Translations under genes and position numbers: made by a program
Assembly: GCA_947488655.1 (NCBI GenBank)
Contig: CANKZZ010000001.1
Span: 1 to 64,000 of the forward strand
Source of the DNA: an uncultured Psychroserpens sp.
GTDB lineage: Bacteria > Bacteroidota > Bacteroidia > Flavobacteriales > Flavobacteriaceae
Length of the DNA: 64,000 nucleotides
Direction: 5' to 3'
Notes under the pieces: model-generated
Databases searched by the model: none
What the model was told of the DNA's origin: nothing
What the model saw: the letters and a program-made list of their open reading frames with translations, nothing else
In this document: positions 36,350-45,634 of the stretch, piece by piece
Layout: each line of letters starts with the position of its first letter
Position numbering within the stretch: position 1 is the first letter of the stretch

Positions 36350-37444
36350 ATGAGCGAGATAAAACATAATTGGACAAAAGAAGACATATTAGCGATTTAT
36401 AACAAACCTCTAATGGATTTGCTTTTTGATGCTGCAACAATACATCGTAAGCATCATGACCCAAATACTGTACAAGTATCAACCTTATTATCTATAAAAA
36501 CTGGTGGTTGTCCAGAAGATTGTGGCTATTGCCCACAAGCTGCAAGATATCATACAGATATAGAAGGTAATGACTTAATGACCGTTCAACATGTAAAGGC
36601 ACAAGCTTTGCGTGCAAAATCATCTGGTAGTTCTCGTGTATGCATGGGAGCAGCATGGCGTAATGTAAAAGATGGCGAAGAGTTTGACCAAGTTTTAGAA
36701 ATGGTGAGAACCATTAATAAATTGGATATGGAAGTATGTTGTACACTTGGTATGATTACCGAAAATCAAGCCCATCGTCTTGCCGAAGCTGGTTTATATG
36801 CCTACAATCACAACTTAGATTCTAGTGAGGAGTATTATAAAGAAGTCATTTCTACTCGTGGTTATGAAGACCGTTTAGAAACGATTGATAATGTTAGAAA
36901 AACTAATGTAACCGTTTGCTCTGGTGGTATTATTGGTATGGGAGAAAAACCTGAGGATAGAGCAGGTATGTTAGTCGCTCTTGCCACATTAAACCCACAA
37001 CCAGAATCTGTACCAATTAATGCTCTAGTCGCAGTAGAAGGTACACCTTTAGAAGACCAAAAACCAGTTTCTATTTGGGACATGGTACGTATGGTTGCTA
37101 CCACAAGAATTGTAATGCCAGAAACTCAAGTGAGATTAAGTGCAGGACGTACCGAAATGTCTCGCGAAGGTCAAGCCATGTGTTTCTTTGCAGGTGCCAA
37201 CTCTATTTTTGCTGGAGACAAACTTTTAACAACTCCAAATCCAGATGTAAGTGAAGATATGGAGATGTTTAAACTTCTTGGTTTAAATCCACAAAAACCA
37301 TTCATCAAAAAAATGCAGCCAGAAACTGTAGAGGCTACCGATTCTAAATACCAAGCCTTAGGAGAAAAACCAAAATGGACACGTCCTGATCATAAAATAG
37401 ATCGTAACGAAGAGGCTAAGCAAAAAGCCAAAGTACTTAAATAA
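36350..37444 (+). CDS. bioB: Biotin synthase
   Basis: BioB is a radical-SAM enzyme that inserts sulfur into dethiobiotin. The cluster-binding motif is C54-x3-C58-x2-C61 (GGCPEDCGYCPQAARYHT), and conserved AWRN, MEVCCTLGM, YNHNLDSS and RLSAGR follow. It has 364 residues, with a charged tail a little longer than E. coli BioB. It sits about 3.4 kb from the other bio genes, after the NfeD-flotillin pair and a hydrolase. A DUF3784 gene starts at the base following its stop. Confidence 0.97.
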   Translation: MSEIKHNWTKEDILAIYNKPLMDLLFDAATIHRKHHDPNTVQVSTLLSIKTGGCPEDCGYCPQAARYHTDIEGNDLMTVQHVKAQALRAKSSGSSRVCMGAAWRNVKDGEEFDQVLEMVRTINKLDMEVCCTLGMITENQAHRLAEAGLYAYNHNLDSSEEYYKEVISTRGYEDRLETIDNVRKTNVTVCSGGIIGMGEKPEDRAGMLVALATLNPQPESVPINALVAVEGTPLEDQKPVSIWDMVRMVATTRIVMPETQVRLSAGRTEMSREGQAMCFFAGANSIFAGDKLLTTPNPDVSEDMEMFKLLGLNPQKPFIKKMQPETVEATDSKYQALGEKPKWTRPDHKIDRNEEAKQKAKVLK

Positions 37445-37762
37445 ATGAATTTAACAGTAGCTGCCATATTTATTGTATTAGGCGTGCTTATTAAAAACTT
37501 TAAGTTCTACTTTTTAATTGCAGGTTACAATACGATGCCTAAAAAAGATCAAGACAATTATGATATCAAAGGCATTGCTACAGTATTTAGAAATGCTATG
37601 TTTGGTATGGCTTTAATACTACTTTTAGGCTACGCAATATCATTATGGTTAGACCAACCAAAAATTGAAGTATACGCACTAATTATAGCTATTGCCATTG
37701 GTTTACCTTATCTTTTAATACGATCAAATTCTAGTAAATACAAGATTAATAAAAGCAAATAA
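37445..37762 (+). CDS. DUF3784 membrane protein
   Basis: A 105-residue protein with three hydrophobic segments and the family signature YFLIAGYNTMPKKDQDNYD near residues 22-40. Function unknown. The ATG directly abuts the bioB stop codon, so the two are co-transcribed and probably translationally coupled. Confidence 0.82.
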   Translation: MNLTVAAIFIVLGVLIKNFKFYFLIAGYNTMPKKDQDNYDIKGIATVFRNAMFGMALILLLGYAISLWLDQPKIEVYALIIAIAIGLPYLLIRSNSSKYKINKSK

Positions 37763-37873
37763 TTTAAAGGTTTAATTTTATTTTCTTCGGAAATGTGCTA
37801 GACATAAAACCGTTATCGTTTTTTAAACGTATAAACTTTAACAAACAATTAAAATGGTTTCGTAACGTTTTCT

Positions 37874-37881
37874 TAACTTTG
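37874..37881 (+). promoter_or_regulatory. Candidate -7 box for the cupin-like gene
   Basis: TAACTTTG matches TAnnTTTG and lies 20 nt before the TTG start at 37902; no -33 TTG is visible. Confidence 0.35.
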
Positions 37882-37901
37882 AAACCTAAATTTTTTCACA
37901 T

Positions 37902-38762
37902 TTGAAACTCAATCTACAAGATATTCCTCGTGTTAAAAATATCACGAAAGAAGATTTCTTAAAACACTACTTTAAACCTCAAAAACCTGTGGTTATTGAG
38001 CGTTTTATTGAAGATTGGCCTGCGTATACAAAATGGAGTTTAGATTACATTAAAGATGTAGCAGGAGATAAAACGGTACCTCTATATGACGATCGTCCTG
38101 TAGATTACAAAGATGGTTTTAACGAGCCTCATGCCACTATGAAAATGAGTGAGTACGTAGACCTACTTAAGCGTGAACCCACGAAATATCGTATTTTTCT
38201 TTGGAATGTTTTAAAAGAAATACCACAATTACAAAAAGATTACACCTTTCCAGATTTTGGTATTAAACTAATGAAGAGTTTACCAATGTTATTTTTTGGT
38301 GGTACAAACTCGCATACATTTATGCATTACGATATAGATTTGGCTAATATTTTCCATTTTCATTTCGAAGGCAAAAAGCAATGTATTTTGTTTGACCAGA
38401 AACAAAACGAACATTTATATAAAATACCACACTCGTTAATTACACGAGAAGATATAGATTTTTCTAATCCAGATTTTATCAAATGGCCTGCACTTAAAAA
38501 TGCAAAAGGATGGCAATGTGAGTTAAACCATGGCGAGGTTTTATACATGCCAGAAGGTTATTGGCATTATATGAAATATATAACACCAGGATTTTCTATG
38601 AGCTTAAGAGCCATTGCCAGACACCCTAAAAACTTAGGAAAAGCGGTTTATAACGTCATGGTTATGCGACATTTTGATAATTTAATGCGACGCATTAAAG
38701 GTCAAAAATGGATAGACTGGAAAAACGAACAAGCTGTTAAACGCACCAACGCAGCCATATAA
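37902..38762 (+). CDS. Cupin-like (JmjC-type) Fe(II)/2-oxoglutarate-dependent oxygenase
   Basis: A 286-residue protein of the Cupin_8 group. Metal-ligand residues are visible as His142-x-Asp144 in MHYDIDLAN and His222 in EGYWHYMKY. The N-terminal PVVIERFIEDWPAYTKW segment is typical of FIH/JmjC-like hydroxylases. The substrate could be a protein side chain but cannot be read here. The start is a TTG at 37902, since the first internal Met is at residue 80 and the N-terminal motif needs this start. It has no close operon partner. Confidence 0.85.
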   Translation: MKLNLQDIPRVKNITKEDFLKHYFKPQKPVVIERFIEDWPAYTKWSLDYIKDVAGDKTVPLYDDRPVDYKDGFNEPHATMKMSEYVDLLKREPTKYRIFLWNVLKEIPQLQKDYTFPDFGIKLMKSLPMLFFGGTNSHTFMHYDIDLANIFHFHFEGKKQCILFDQKQNEHLYKIPHSLITREDIDFSNPDFIKWPALKNAKGWQCELNHGEVLYMPEGYWHYMKYITPGFSMSLRAIARHPKNLGKAVYNVMVMRHFDNLMRRIKGQKWIDWKNEQAVKRTNAAI

Positions 38763-38823
38763 TTATCAAATTATCTCGTAAGAGAGTTTTTGACAAAACT
38801 ACCTATGTGTTAAAAACTTATAA

Positions 38824-38831
38824 TATATTTG
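38824..38831 (+). promoter_or_regulatory. -7 box for the small barrel protein
   Basis: TATATTTG followed by CAA, 26 nt before the ATG at 38858. It supports that start over the in-frame ATG at 38807, which would lie upstream of the transcript. Confidence 0.5.
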
Positions 38832-38857
38832 CAATCTCAAATTTTACAATAACAATT

Positions 38858-39349
38858 ATGAAAAAATTACTTTTAATTATCGCATTAGTATCTGTCTCAT
38901 TTGTAAATGCTCAAGCATTTGAAGGCAAAGGAGACCAAAAATTTCAGGTTGGTGCAAACATCCAAGATGAAGCCACAGGAATTAACGTGAGTTTTGACTA
39001 CGGTTTAGGAGAAAACATTTCTATTGGTATTTCATCTGCTTATGCATTAGGCATAGATGATAGATTAGATGCAGACTTTGGAGACCGTTTTGATTTAAAG
39101 GCGCGTTTTAATGCCAACTTAGGTAATGTATTAAACATTGATGAAAACTTTGATCTCTATCCTGGTTTAAGTTTAAGTTTAAAGAACTTTGGTGGACATT
39201 TAGGAGCAAGATATTTCTTTACAAACGGTTTTGGTGTATTTACAGAAGCAACGTTTCCGTTAGCAAAATATAGTAACGACAAGTTAGATGTTGGGTATTA
39301 CATACATAACCAATTTGCTTTAAATATTGGAGCTACTTTTAACTTGTAG
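38858..39349 (+). CDS. Small outer-membrane beta-barrel-like protein
   Basis: 163 residues with a signal peptide (MKKLLLIIALVSVSFVNAQ) and then about eight amphipathic strands with glycine-rich turns, ending NQFALNIGATFNL, as in 8-stranded porin-like barrels. I recall the flavobacterial label DUF6646 for similar proteins, unverified. Function unknown. It is monocistronic, with its own -7 box and a strong terminator. Confidence 0.75.
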   Translation: MKKLLLIIALVSVSFVNAQAFEGKGDQKFQVGANIQDEATGINVSFDYGLGENISIGISSAYALGIDDRLDADFGDRFDLKARFNANLGNVLNIDENFDLYPGLSLSLKNFGGHLGARYFFTNGFGVFTEATFPLAKYSNDKLDVGYYIHNQFALNIGATFNL

Positions 39350-39370
39350 TCTCTACCTATATTATACATA

Positions 39371-39403
39371 AAAAAAGCACCTTAGTTTTAAGGTGCTTTT
39401 TTT
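39371..39403. terminator. Bidirectional terminator, barrel protein / recX
   Basis: Stem AAAAAAGCACCTT / AAGGTGCTTTTTT with loop AGTTTT has T-runs on both strands. It ends the barrel gene and overlaps the recX stop. Confidence 0.9.
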
Positions 39404-39875
39404 ATGGTATTAACTCACGTATTTTGTCATACACCAAATGGCTTTCCCAACCTCTATAAAAGAGATAATCTGCTAATTTTTTACGCTTTTTCTGTGTGTT
39501 GGTTTCTCGTATATTTTCTACCTTTTTTTCGGCTAGATCATTAAACGTGCTATAATAATCATCATCGCTAATCTCTTTTAGCGCAATTGAGATTATTGTT
39601 TTACTAATATCTTTTCTTCGCAATTCTAGTTGTATGCGTTGTTTTCCCCATTTTTTTATTCTAAATTTTCCTCTAACAAAAGCTTTAGCAAAACGCTCTT
39701 CATTTAAAAAATTATGTTGCAGTAAATGCACAATAATTTGATCTCTCGCTTCAGGAATCATTTTCATATCATATAATTTTTGTGTCACCTCTTTATGACA
39801 ACGTTCTTGATATGCACAATAAGATTCTAATCGTTTTTGCGCTTCATCGACAGTATATGTTTTTGATAGATTCAT
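39402..39875 (-). CDS. recX: Regulatory protein RecX
   Basis: RecX inhibits and modulates RecA filaments. The 157-residue protein has the three-helix repeats of the family (ERCHKEVTQKLYD, NFLNEERFAKAFVRGKFRIKKWGKQRI). I use the ATG at 39875 (MNLSKTYTVDEAQKRLE); an in-frame ATG at 39929 would add 18 residues unlike the family. It stands alone, not next to recA, and ends at a shared terminator. Confidence 0.93.
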   Translation of the reverse strand: MNLSKTYTVDEAQKRLESYCAYQERCHKEVTQKLYDMKMIPEARDQIIVHLLQHNFLNEERFAKAFVRGKFRIKKWGKQRIQLELRRKDISKTIISIALKEISDDDYYSTFNDLAEKKVENIRETNTQKKRKKLADYLFYRGWESHLVYDKIRELIP

Positions 39876-39934
39876 TGTGTAAAAGTATAACAATTTGTTA
39901 ATAAAACCGTGACATTCAAGAGCTAACAAAACAT

Positions 39935-39942
39935 TAATTTTG
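39935..39942 (+). promoter_or_regulatory. Candidate -7 box for the 1864-residue secreted protein
   Basis: TAATTTTG fits TAnnTTTG 46 nt before the ATG at 39989; -33 not clear. Confidence 0.35.
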
Positions 39943-39988
39943 TATATTAGCGTGTTTGCGTAATTGCAGCATTTAATTAATTATCCCT

Positions 39989-42900
39989 ATGAAGAAAAAT
40001 TACTCCCTCATCTTAATAGCATTCCTATGCTCAATTTTGTCTGGTTATGGGCAAATATTTTCTGAAAATTTTACTGGTCAAAATGGAAAAGGTGCAGTTG
40101 GTCCTAATCCACCTACAATTGATTTAACAGGTGTTCCATGGTCAATTGATATTTCCAGTTCAGATTTAAGCGCAAATACAGATTGGTTTCGAGTACAAAA
40201 TGAAGTTTTTGAAGCTAGAGACGTTGATGGCATTTCAATATGGTTATCTCCATCAATTGACATCTCAGCTTTTACAGATGTAGAATTTAGTCTAGACGCA
40301 TCTGAACAAGGAAATCATGAAACAGAAGATATTCTCAATACTGAATATAGAATAAATGGAGGTACGTGGTTATCAGCTTCTACTAATGGAAACTTAAATG
40401 ATGATTTTACTAATGCTACTGTTTCTCAAACTGGATTAAATGGAACAACATTAGAAATTAGAGTTATAATGGAGAACAATGCTGGTACAGAATATTTAAG
40501 GATAGACAATGTCCTTGTGAATGGAACACCAGCAGTAACATCAGACTTAGCAATATCAGGATCTACTTTAGATCATGGCTCAACATGTATCAATACTGCA
40601 GCAACAACTATACAATATACAATTACAAATAATGGAGCTGTTCCTGCGGTAGGCGTAGACGCTGTATCAGACAATCCAGAGTTTGTTGTGAGCAATTTAT
40701 CAACTACAACTATTGCACCAGCTGGCACAGCAACTTATGATTTAACATTTACACCAACTACGGTTGGTGCAAAATCTGCGACAATAACAGTGAGCAGTAC
40801 CACGATTACAGATGATGCTACAAGCACTTTAACTGGCTTAGGCATAACAACACCAACAATATCAATTCAACCTACAAATGTAACACGTGTTATTCCTAAT
40901 ACAGCTACATTTACAGTTGCCTCAAGTGATGCAACTTCGTACCAATGGCAAGTAGATACTGGTGCTGGTTTTAATAATGTTACAGGAGGCACTGGAGCAA
41001 CTACAGACACGTATACAACAACTGCAACTAATGCAGCAATGCATAACAATGTTTATAGATGTGTACTTACAAATGCTTGTGGCTCTACAAACTCTAATGG
41101 AGCAACGTTGACATTAACCAACTCTAATCCTTCAAATGCGCAAAATCTAGAAGGTTGTTTTGAAGATACTTTAGTAGACCTATCATGGAACAACCCTTCT
41201 ACTCCACCAACAGGAGGCTATATCATCTTTGCTATAGAAGGCGCAACGCAACCAACAGTGCCAACCAACGATGCAAATACCTATACAGCAAACTCTGATT
41301 TTTCAGCAGCTCCTTTTGAAACACCAGCTTCTTTGGGTAAAGTTGTTTATAAAGGTAATGGAACAACCGCAACCGTTACTGGTTTAACAGAAGATACTAT
41401 TTACTCATTCAGAATTTTCGCTTACAATGGTGAGGCACTAACAGGATATTCTAATGGTACATCTGGTGGAAGTAACTTAGAACAGGCTGCTCAAGGCGAT
41501 GTGAGCAATTTAGTTGCTACGCCTTTAACTAATCAAGTAAATTTAAATTGGAACAACTCATTACCAACATCGTGTTTTGACCAATTACTAATTGTAGCTA
41601 ATGAAGGTCCTGTTGTATTTACTCCAGCAGGCACTTATACCAATACAGATGTAGATTACTCAACACCAAACTCAATTGTTTACGCAACAATGGGAACGGT
41701 AAGTGTAAATTCAGTTGGTGGCCTTACAAATGGCACTAATTATTGTTTTAAGGTATTTATACGTAGAGGAACAGAATGGTCTGAAGGTGTAGAAGTGTGT
41801 GCAGTACCATCGTTGACGTATTGTACATCTGAGGGTAATGGTACTGATGGTTTTTTAACTCTTATAAACAATGTAGAATTTAATACTATTGATAATGCAT
41901 CACCAACTGGTGTTGACAATGGCTATTCAGATTTCACTTCAATATCTACAGATGTCGTTCTTGGCGAAACTTATAACTTAAATGTAAGAGTAGAAACCGA
42001 TGGTGCATACACAACAACAACGAGAGCTTGGATAGATTGGAATAATGATGGCACTTTTGATGCCAATGAACAGTATGAATTAGGTAACGCCTTTGATGTT
42101 ATAGATGGCTCAACAGATGGTAGTCCGTTAGCGATTGAAGTTCCAACCAATGCAGCCATAGCAGCAACAAGAATGAGAGTATCTACAAGGTTTGGTGCTA
42201 CTACTCCATCAACAGCATGTTTTAATGCAGCTAATTTTGATGGAGAAGTAGAAGACTATACCATAAACGTTATACAACCTGTAAATGCCGAAATGAATAT
42301 TAAAGGAAATAATATTTCTATCGCCAATGGCTTTGATGCACCTTATGGTTTAAATAACACACTTTTTGGATCTCAAGATGTTGGAAGCACAAGTGCTTTT
42401 AAGAATTATTTTGTAGAAAATATAGGTGCCACAACGTTAAATTTAACAGGTAATCCTAGAGTTGAAATTATTGGTGCACATGCTGGAGATTTTAATGTAA
42501 CACAGCAGCCTAATGCAACAGTAGGTTCTCTTTCTAGTTCAGAATTTAGAATTGTGTTTTCTCCCACTGCAGATGGTACGAGAACTGCAACCGTGAGAAT
42601 AGAAAACACAGATAGTGATGAAGACCCTTACGAATTTGATATAGAAGGTACTGCTGTATGCTCTACAATACTCACAAGTTCTATGTGGCCAACAGAAGGC
42701 CCAGAAAATACAGAAGTAACCATTACCTCTGCAAACGATTTAACTGGAGCTACTGCTACAATTAATGGAGAAACCATGACTATAGTTTCTTCTACTGCTA
42801 CTGAGCTTGTTGTATTAGTACCTGCAGGTGCAATTAGCGGTAATTTACAAGTTTTATTTAGTACAGGTTGTTCATCTACAAACGCATTTACAGTTATAGA

Positions 42901-45583
42901 TAATGTTATTGGAGGTTGTGAAACTGCTGCAGCATCTACAGTACCTTCTGATTTATTTATAAGCGAAATATCTGATGCTTCTAGTGGAAGTTCTTCTCTC
43001 ATAGAAATATTTAATGGTACAGCAGGTACCATAAATCTAGCTAATTATAGCATTAGAGTTTTTAACAACGGAAGCTCTTCACCCTCTACAACATCAAACC
43101 TTGTAGGTAGTTTGGCTCCTGGAGAATTACACGTTATTAGTATTGGTACAACATCTTGTGATTTGTCTGCAACTGGTCTAGCGAGCGGTTTGCCAGACCA
43201 AGCCTTTAATAGTGCAGGAGGTATAAATTTTGATAATAATAGCTCTGATGCTATACAACTCTTTAATGGAGGAACACCAATTGATAGTTTTGGAGTTATA
43301 GGTAGCTCAACTTGGGCTAACGGTTTAGGTATTGATGGTGATGGTGTTAACTATAGACGTCAAAATACTGCTGCAACATTGCCTAATACCACTTTTGACA
43401 TTACAGAGTGGGATGAATTTGATTGGACATCTTGTGATGATTCAGACTACAGTAATTTTGGTCTTTATGATTTTTCACTTGGAGTACCTCCAACAGTATC
43501 TGTATTAAATGCACCTAGCTTTAGCTGTGCGTCATCAACTACACTTACTGTAACAGGAACAGAAGGTGTTCCTTCTGGTTTTGGCTTAGTGTACCAATGG
43601 TACTATTTAGCTCCAAACGCGACAACTTTTGTGGTTGTACCTGATAATGCAGATTTTAATGATGTTACTACAAATACATTAGAGGTTGTAAACAGTTTAC
43701 CTTTTAATGAGTATCAATTTTACTGCCAGGTCAGAGAAAACACAGCGTCTTGTTATTCTGCTAGTAATGCAGTAAAATTAGTTGCTGATGGTGCTGTTTG
43801 GGATGGAACTAATTGGTCTTCACCTCCTACAATAGATAAAATTGCTGTTATAGATGGTGATTATGACACGAGTATTGGTGCAAACGGACAGACGAGTTTT
43901 GATGCTTGTCAATTAATCGTAAATACAGATTACATATTAACTATACAAAATAACGACTATGTTAAAGTTCAAAACAACGTGACTGTTAATGGTAACATTG
44001 TTGTTAAATCAGATGGTGCATTTGTACAGGTTGATGACTTAGCTATTGTTAATGGAGATGTATTGACATCTAAAGATAAAATTAGTGTAGAAAAGGAAAC
44101 TGCACCTCTAGCTACTTATCAAGAATATACGTATTGGAGTTCTCCTGTAAATGGAGAATTAATTGGAGATGGTTTGTTTGAAGGCGACCCTAACCGTACA
44201 TTTTGGTACAATGGTAGAAATTTCTTAGACGAAACTGAAGAGACTGGAAATAATGATGCTACCGTAGATGGACAAGATGATATTGATGATAATGCAAATG
44301 ATTGGCAAATTGCAGATTTAACGACACCAATGCTTACAGGTGTTGGTTACGCAGCAACTCATAACAGTATAGGATTTATGCCTGGTCAATTTATATATGT
44401 TTTTGAAGGTCCGTTTAATAATGGAATAATCAACGTTCCTATTTATAGAAATGACGCTGAAACAAATGATAATAACTGGAATTTTATTGGCAACCCTTAC
44501 CCTTCTGCTATTGACGCAGACCTATTTTTAGCTGCTAACGGATCAATTGATCAAACTGTAGGTGCTACAAATGGTGCCATATTTTTCTGGTCGCACAACA
44601 CTGCTGCAGATGGTAACACAAATGGTAATGAGGTATTAAACTATACGCAAAGTGATTACGCAATTATCAATGGTACAGGACAATTAGCTGGTGGAGATAA
44701 TGTGATACCTACTAGACATATACCTTCAGGGCAAGGTTTCTTTGTGTCTATGGATGATGGAGCTGCATCAACATCTGCTGGTGGAACGATAAGAACTACA
44801 GATGTTGTATTTAATAACAGTATGAGAGTTACAGGAAACAATGATCAGTTTTTTAGAAATTCTAATGTGGCTCAATTCAATAAATTAAGGATAAATCTCA
44901 CCTCAGACAACGGAATTTTTAACCAGATATTAGTGGGTTACGTGGATGGCGCAACAAATGATGACGATGGCATGTACTATGATGCAACTAGAAACTTAGC
45001 TGCTAACGCAAGTTCTATCGCTTATTCTCTTATTAATACTACAAGTGATAAGAAGTTTGCAATACAAGGTAAAGCTCCAAGTAGTTTAACTTTAGACGAA
45101 GTGATTCCTTTAGGATTCTATACATCTATTGATGAAGCCACTTTATATAAATTCTCTATTGCAGAACTTCAAGGCGAATTTATGAACAGTAACACTGTTT
45201 ACATTAAGGATAACCTAATGAATATAACACACGACTTAAATGCAAATGATTATACGTTTACTTCGGAAACAGGCGAATTTAACGATCGTTTTGAAATTGT
45301 TTTTCAACGTGAAACACTTTCGGTTGAATCGAATGAATTATCGCCTAACGATTTAACAATTGTAGAACTGGGTAATGGAGACGTTAAATTTTCCGTAGGA
45401 AAAAATATTACAATCAAATCTGTTGAAATTTTAGATGTACTGGGAAGAACGATTTACAACCTAAGAGGACAAAACAATACAGAGACTTATAATTTATCTC
45501 AATTGAGTCAAGCTACATATATAGCAAGAGTTACGCTATCTAATGGACAAACCATTACTAAAAAGGCTATGAAAATAAAATAA
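39989..45583 (+). CDS. 1864-residue multidomain T9SS-secreted protein
   Basis: The signal peptide (MKKNYSLILIAFLCSILSGYGQ) is followed by modules in approximate residue order. These are a lectin-like N-domain to 180, an ASH/choice-of-anchor-D-like domain (184-280), an Ig-like domain (290-380), two FN3-like domains (380-607), a GEVED domain (about 650-760, WIDWNNDGTFDANE), a second choice-of-anchor D domain (767-889), an IPT/TIG-like domain (890-970) and a lamin-tail domain (984-1160). An Ig-like part and a long passenger follow. The last 80 residues are a type A T9SS sorting tail (VEILDVLGRTIYNL ... QTITKKAMKIK). It is likely surface-exposed and adhesive; no catalytic motif is seen. Confidence 0.9.
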   Translation: MKKNYSLILIAFLCSILSGYGQIFSENFTGQNGKGAVGPNPPTIDLTGVPWSIDISSSDLSANTDWFRVQNEVFEARDVDGISIWLSPSIDISAFTDVEFSLDASEQGNHETEDILNTEYRINGGTWLSASTNGNLNDDFTNATVSQTGLNGTTLEIRVIMENNAGTEYLRIDNVLVNGTPAVTSDLAISGSTLDHGSTCINTAATTIQYTITNNGAVPAVGVDAVSDNPEFVVSNLSTTTIAPAGTATYDLTFTPTTVGAKSATITVSSTTITDDATSTLTGLGITTPTISIQPTNVTRVIPNTATFTVASSDATSYQWQVDTGAGFNNVTGGTGATTDTYTTTATNAAMHNNVYRCVLTNACGSTNSNGATLTLTNSNPSNAQNLEGCFEDTLVDLSWNNPSTPPTGGYIIFAIEGATQPTVPTNDANTYTANSDFSAAPFETPASLGKVVYKGNGTTATVTGLTEDTIYSFRIFAYNGEALTGYSNGTSGGSNLEQAAQGDVSNLVATPLTNQVNLNWNNSLPTSCFDQLLIVANEGPVVFTPAGTYTNTDVDYSTPNSIVYATMGTVSVNSVGGLTNGTNYCFKVFIRRGTEWSEGVEVCAVPSLTYCTSEGNGTDGFLTLINNVEFNTIDNASPTGVDNGYSDFTSISTDVVLGETYNLNVRVETDGAYTTTTRAWIDWNNDGTFDANEQYELGNAFDVIDGSTDGSPLAIEVPTNAAIAATRMRVSTRFGATTPSTACFNAANFDGEVEDYTINVIQPVNAEMNIKGNNISIANGFDAPYGLNNTLFGSQDVGSTSAFKNYFVENIGATTLNLTGNPRVEIIGAHAGDFNVTQQPNATVGSLSSSEFRIVFSPTADGTRTATVRIENTDSDEDPYEFDIEGTAVCSTILTSSMWPTEGPENTEVTITSANDLTGATATINGETMTIVSSTATELVVLVPAGAISGNLQVLFSTGCSSTNAFTVIDNVIGGCETAAASTVPSDLFISEISDASSGSSSLIEIFNGTAGTINLANYSIRVFNNGSSSPSTTSNLVGSLAPGELHVISIGTTSCDLSATGLASGLPDQAFNSAGGINFDNNSSDAIQLFNGGTPIDSFGVIGSSTWANGLGIDGDGVNYRRQNTAATLPNTTFDITEWDEFDWTSCDDSDYSNFGLYDFSLGVPPTVSVLNAPSFSCASSTTLTVTGTEGVPSGFGLVYQWYYLAPNATTFVVVPDNADFNDVTTNTLEVVNSLPFNEYQFYCQVRENTASCYSASNAVKLVADGAVWDGTNWSSPPTIDKIAVIDGDYDTSIGANGQTSFDACQLIVNTDYILTIQNNDYVKVQNNVTVNGNIVVKSDGAFVQVDDLAIVNGDVLTSKDKISVEKETAPLATYQEYTYWSSPVNGELIGDGLFEGDPNRTFWYNGRNFLDETEETGNNDATVDGQDDIDDNANDWQIADLTTPMLTGVGYAATHNSIGFMPGQFIYVFEGPFNNGIINVPIYRNDAETNDNNWNFIGNPYPSAIDADLFLAANGSIDQTVGATNGAIFFWSHNTAADGNTNGNEVLNYTQSDYAIINGTGQLAGGDNVIPTRHIPSGQGFFVSMDDGAASTSAGGTIRTTDVVFNNSMRVTGNNDQFFRNSNVAQFNKLRINLTSDNGIFNQILVGYVDGATNDDDGMYYDATRNLAANASSIAYSLINTTSDKKFAIQGKAPSSLTLDEVIPLGFYTSIDEATLYKFSIAELQGEFMNSNTVYIKDNLMNITHDLNANDYTFTSETGEFNDRFEIVFQRETLSVESNELSPNDLTIVELGNGDVKFSVGKNITIKSVEILDVLGRTIYNLRGQNNTETYNLSQLSQATYIARVTLSNGQTITKKAMKIK

Positions 45584-45600
45584 TTGATTTGCAATCACTA

Positions 45601-45634
45601 AAAAAAGGCTCTGGTTAAACCAGAGCCTTTTTTT
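45601..45634. terminator. Bidirectional terminator, giant secreted protein / TonB receptor
   Basis: Stem AAAAAAGGCTCTGG / CCAGAGCCTTTTTT with a 5-nt loop has T-runs on both strands, between two convergent genes. Confidence 0.92.
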
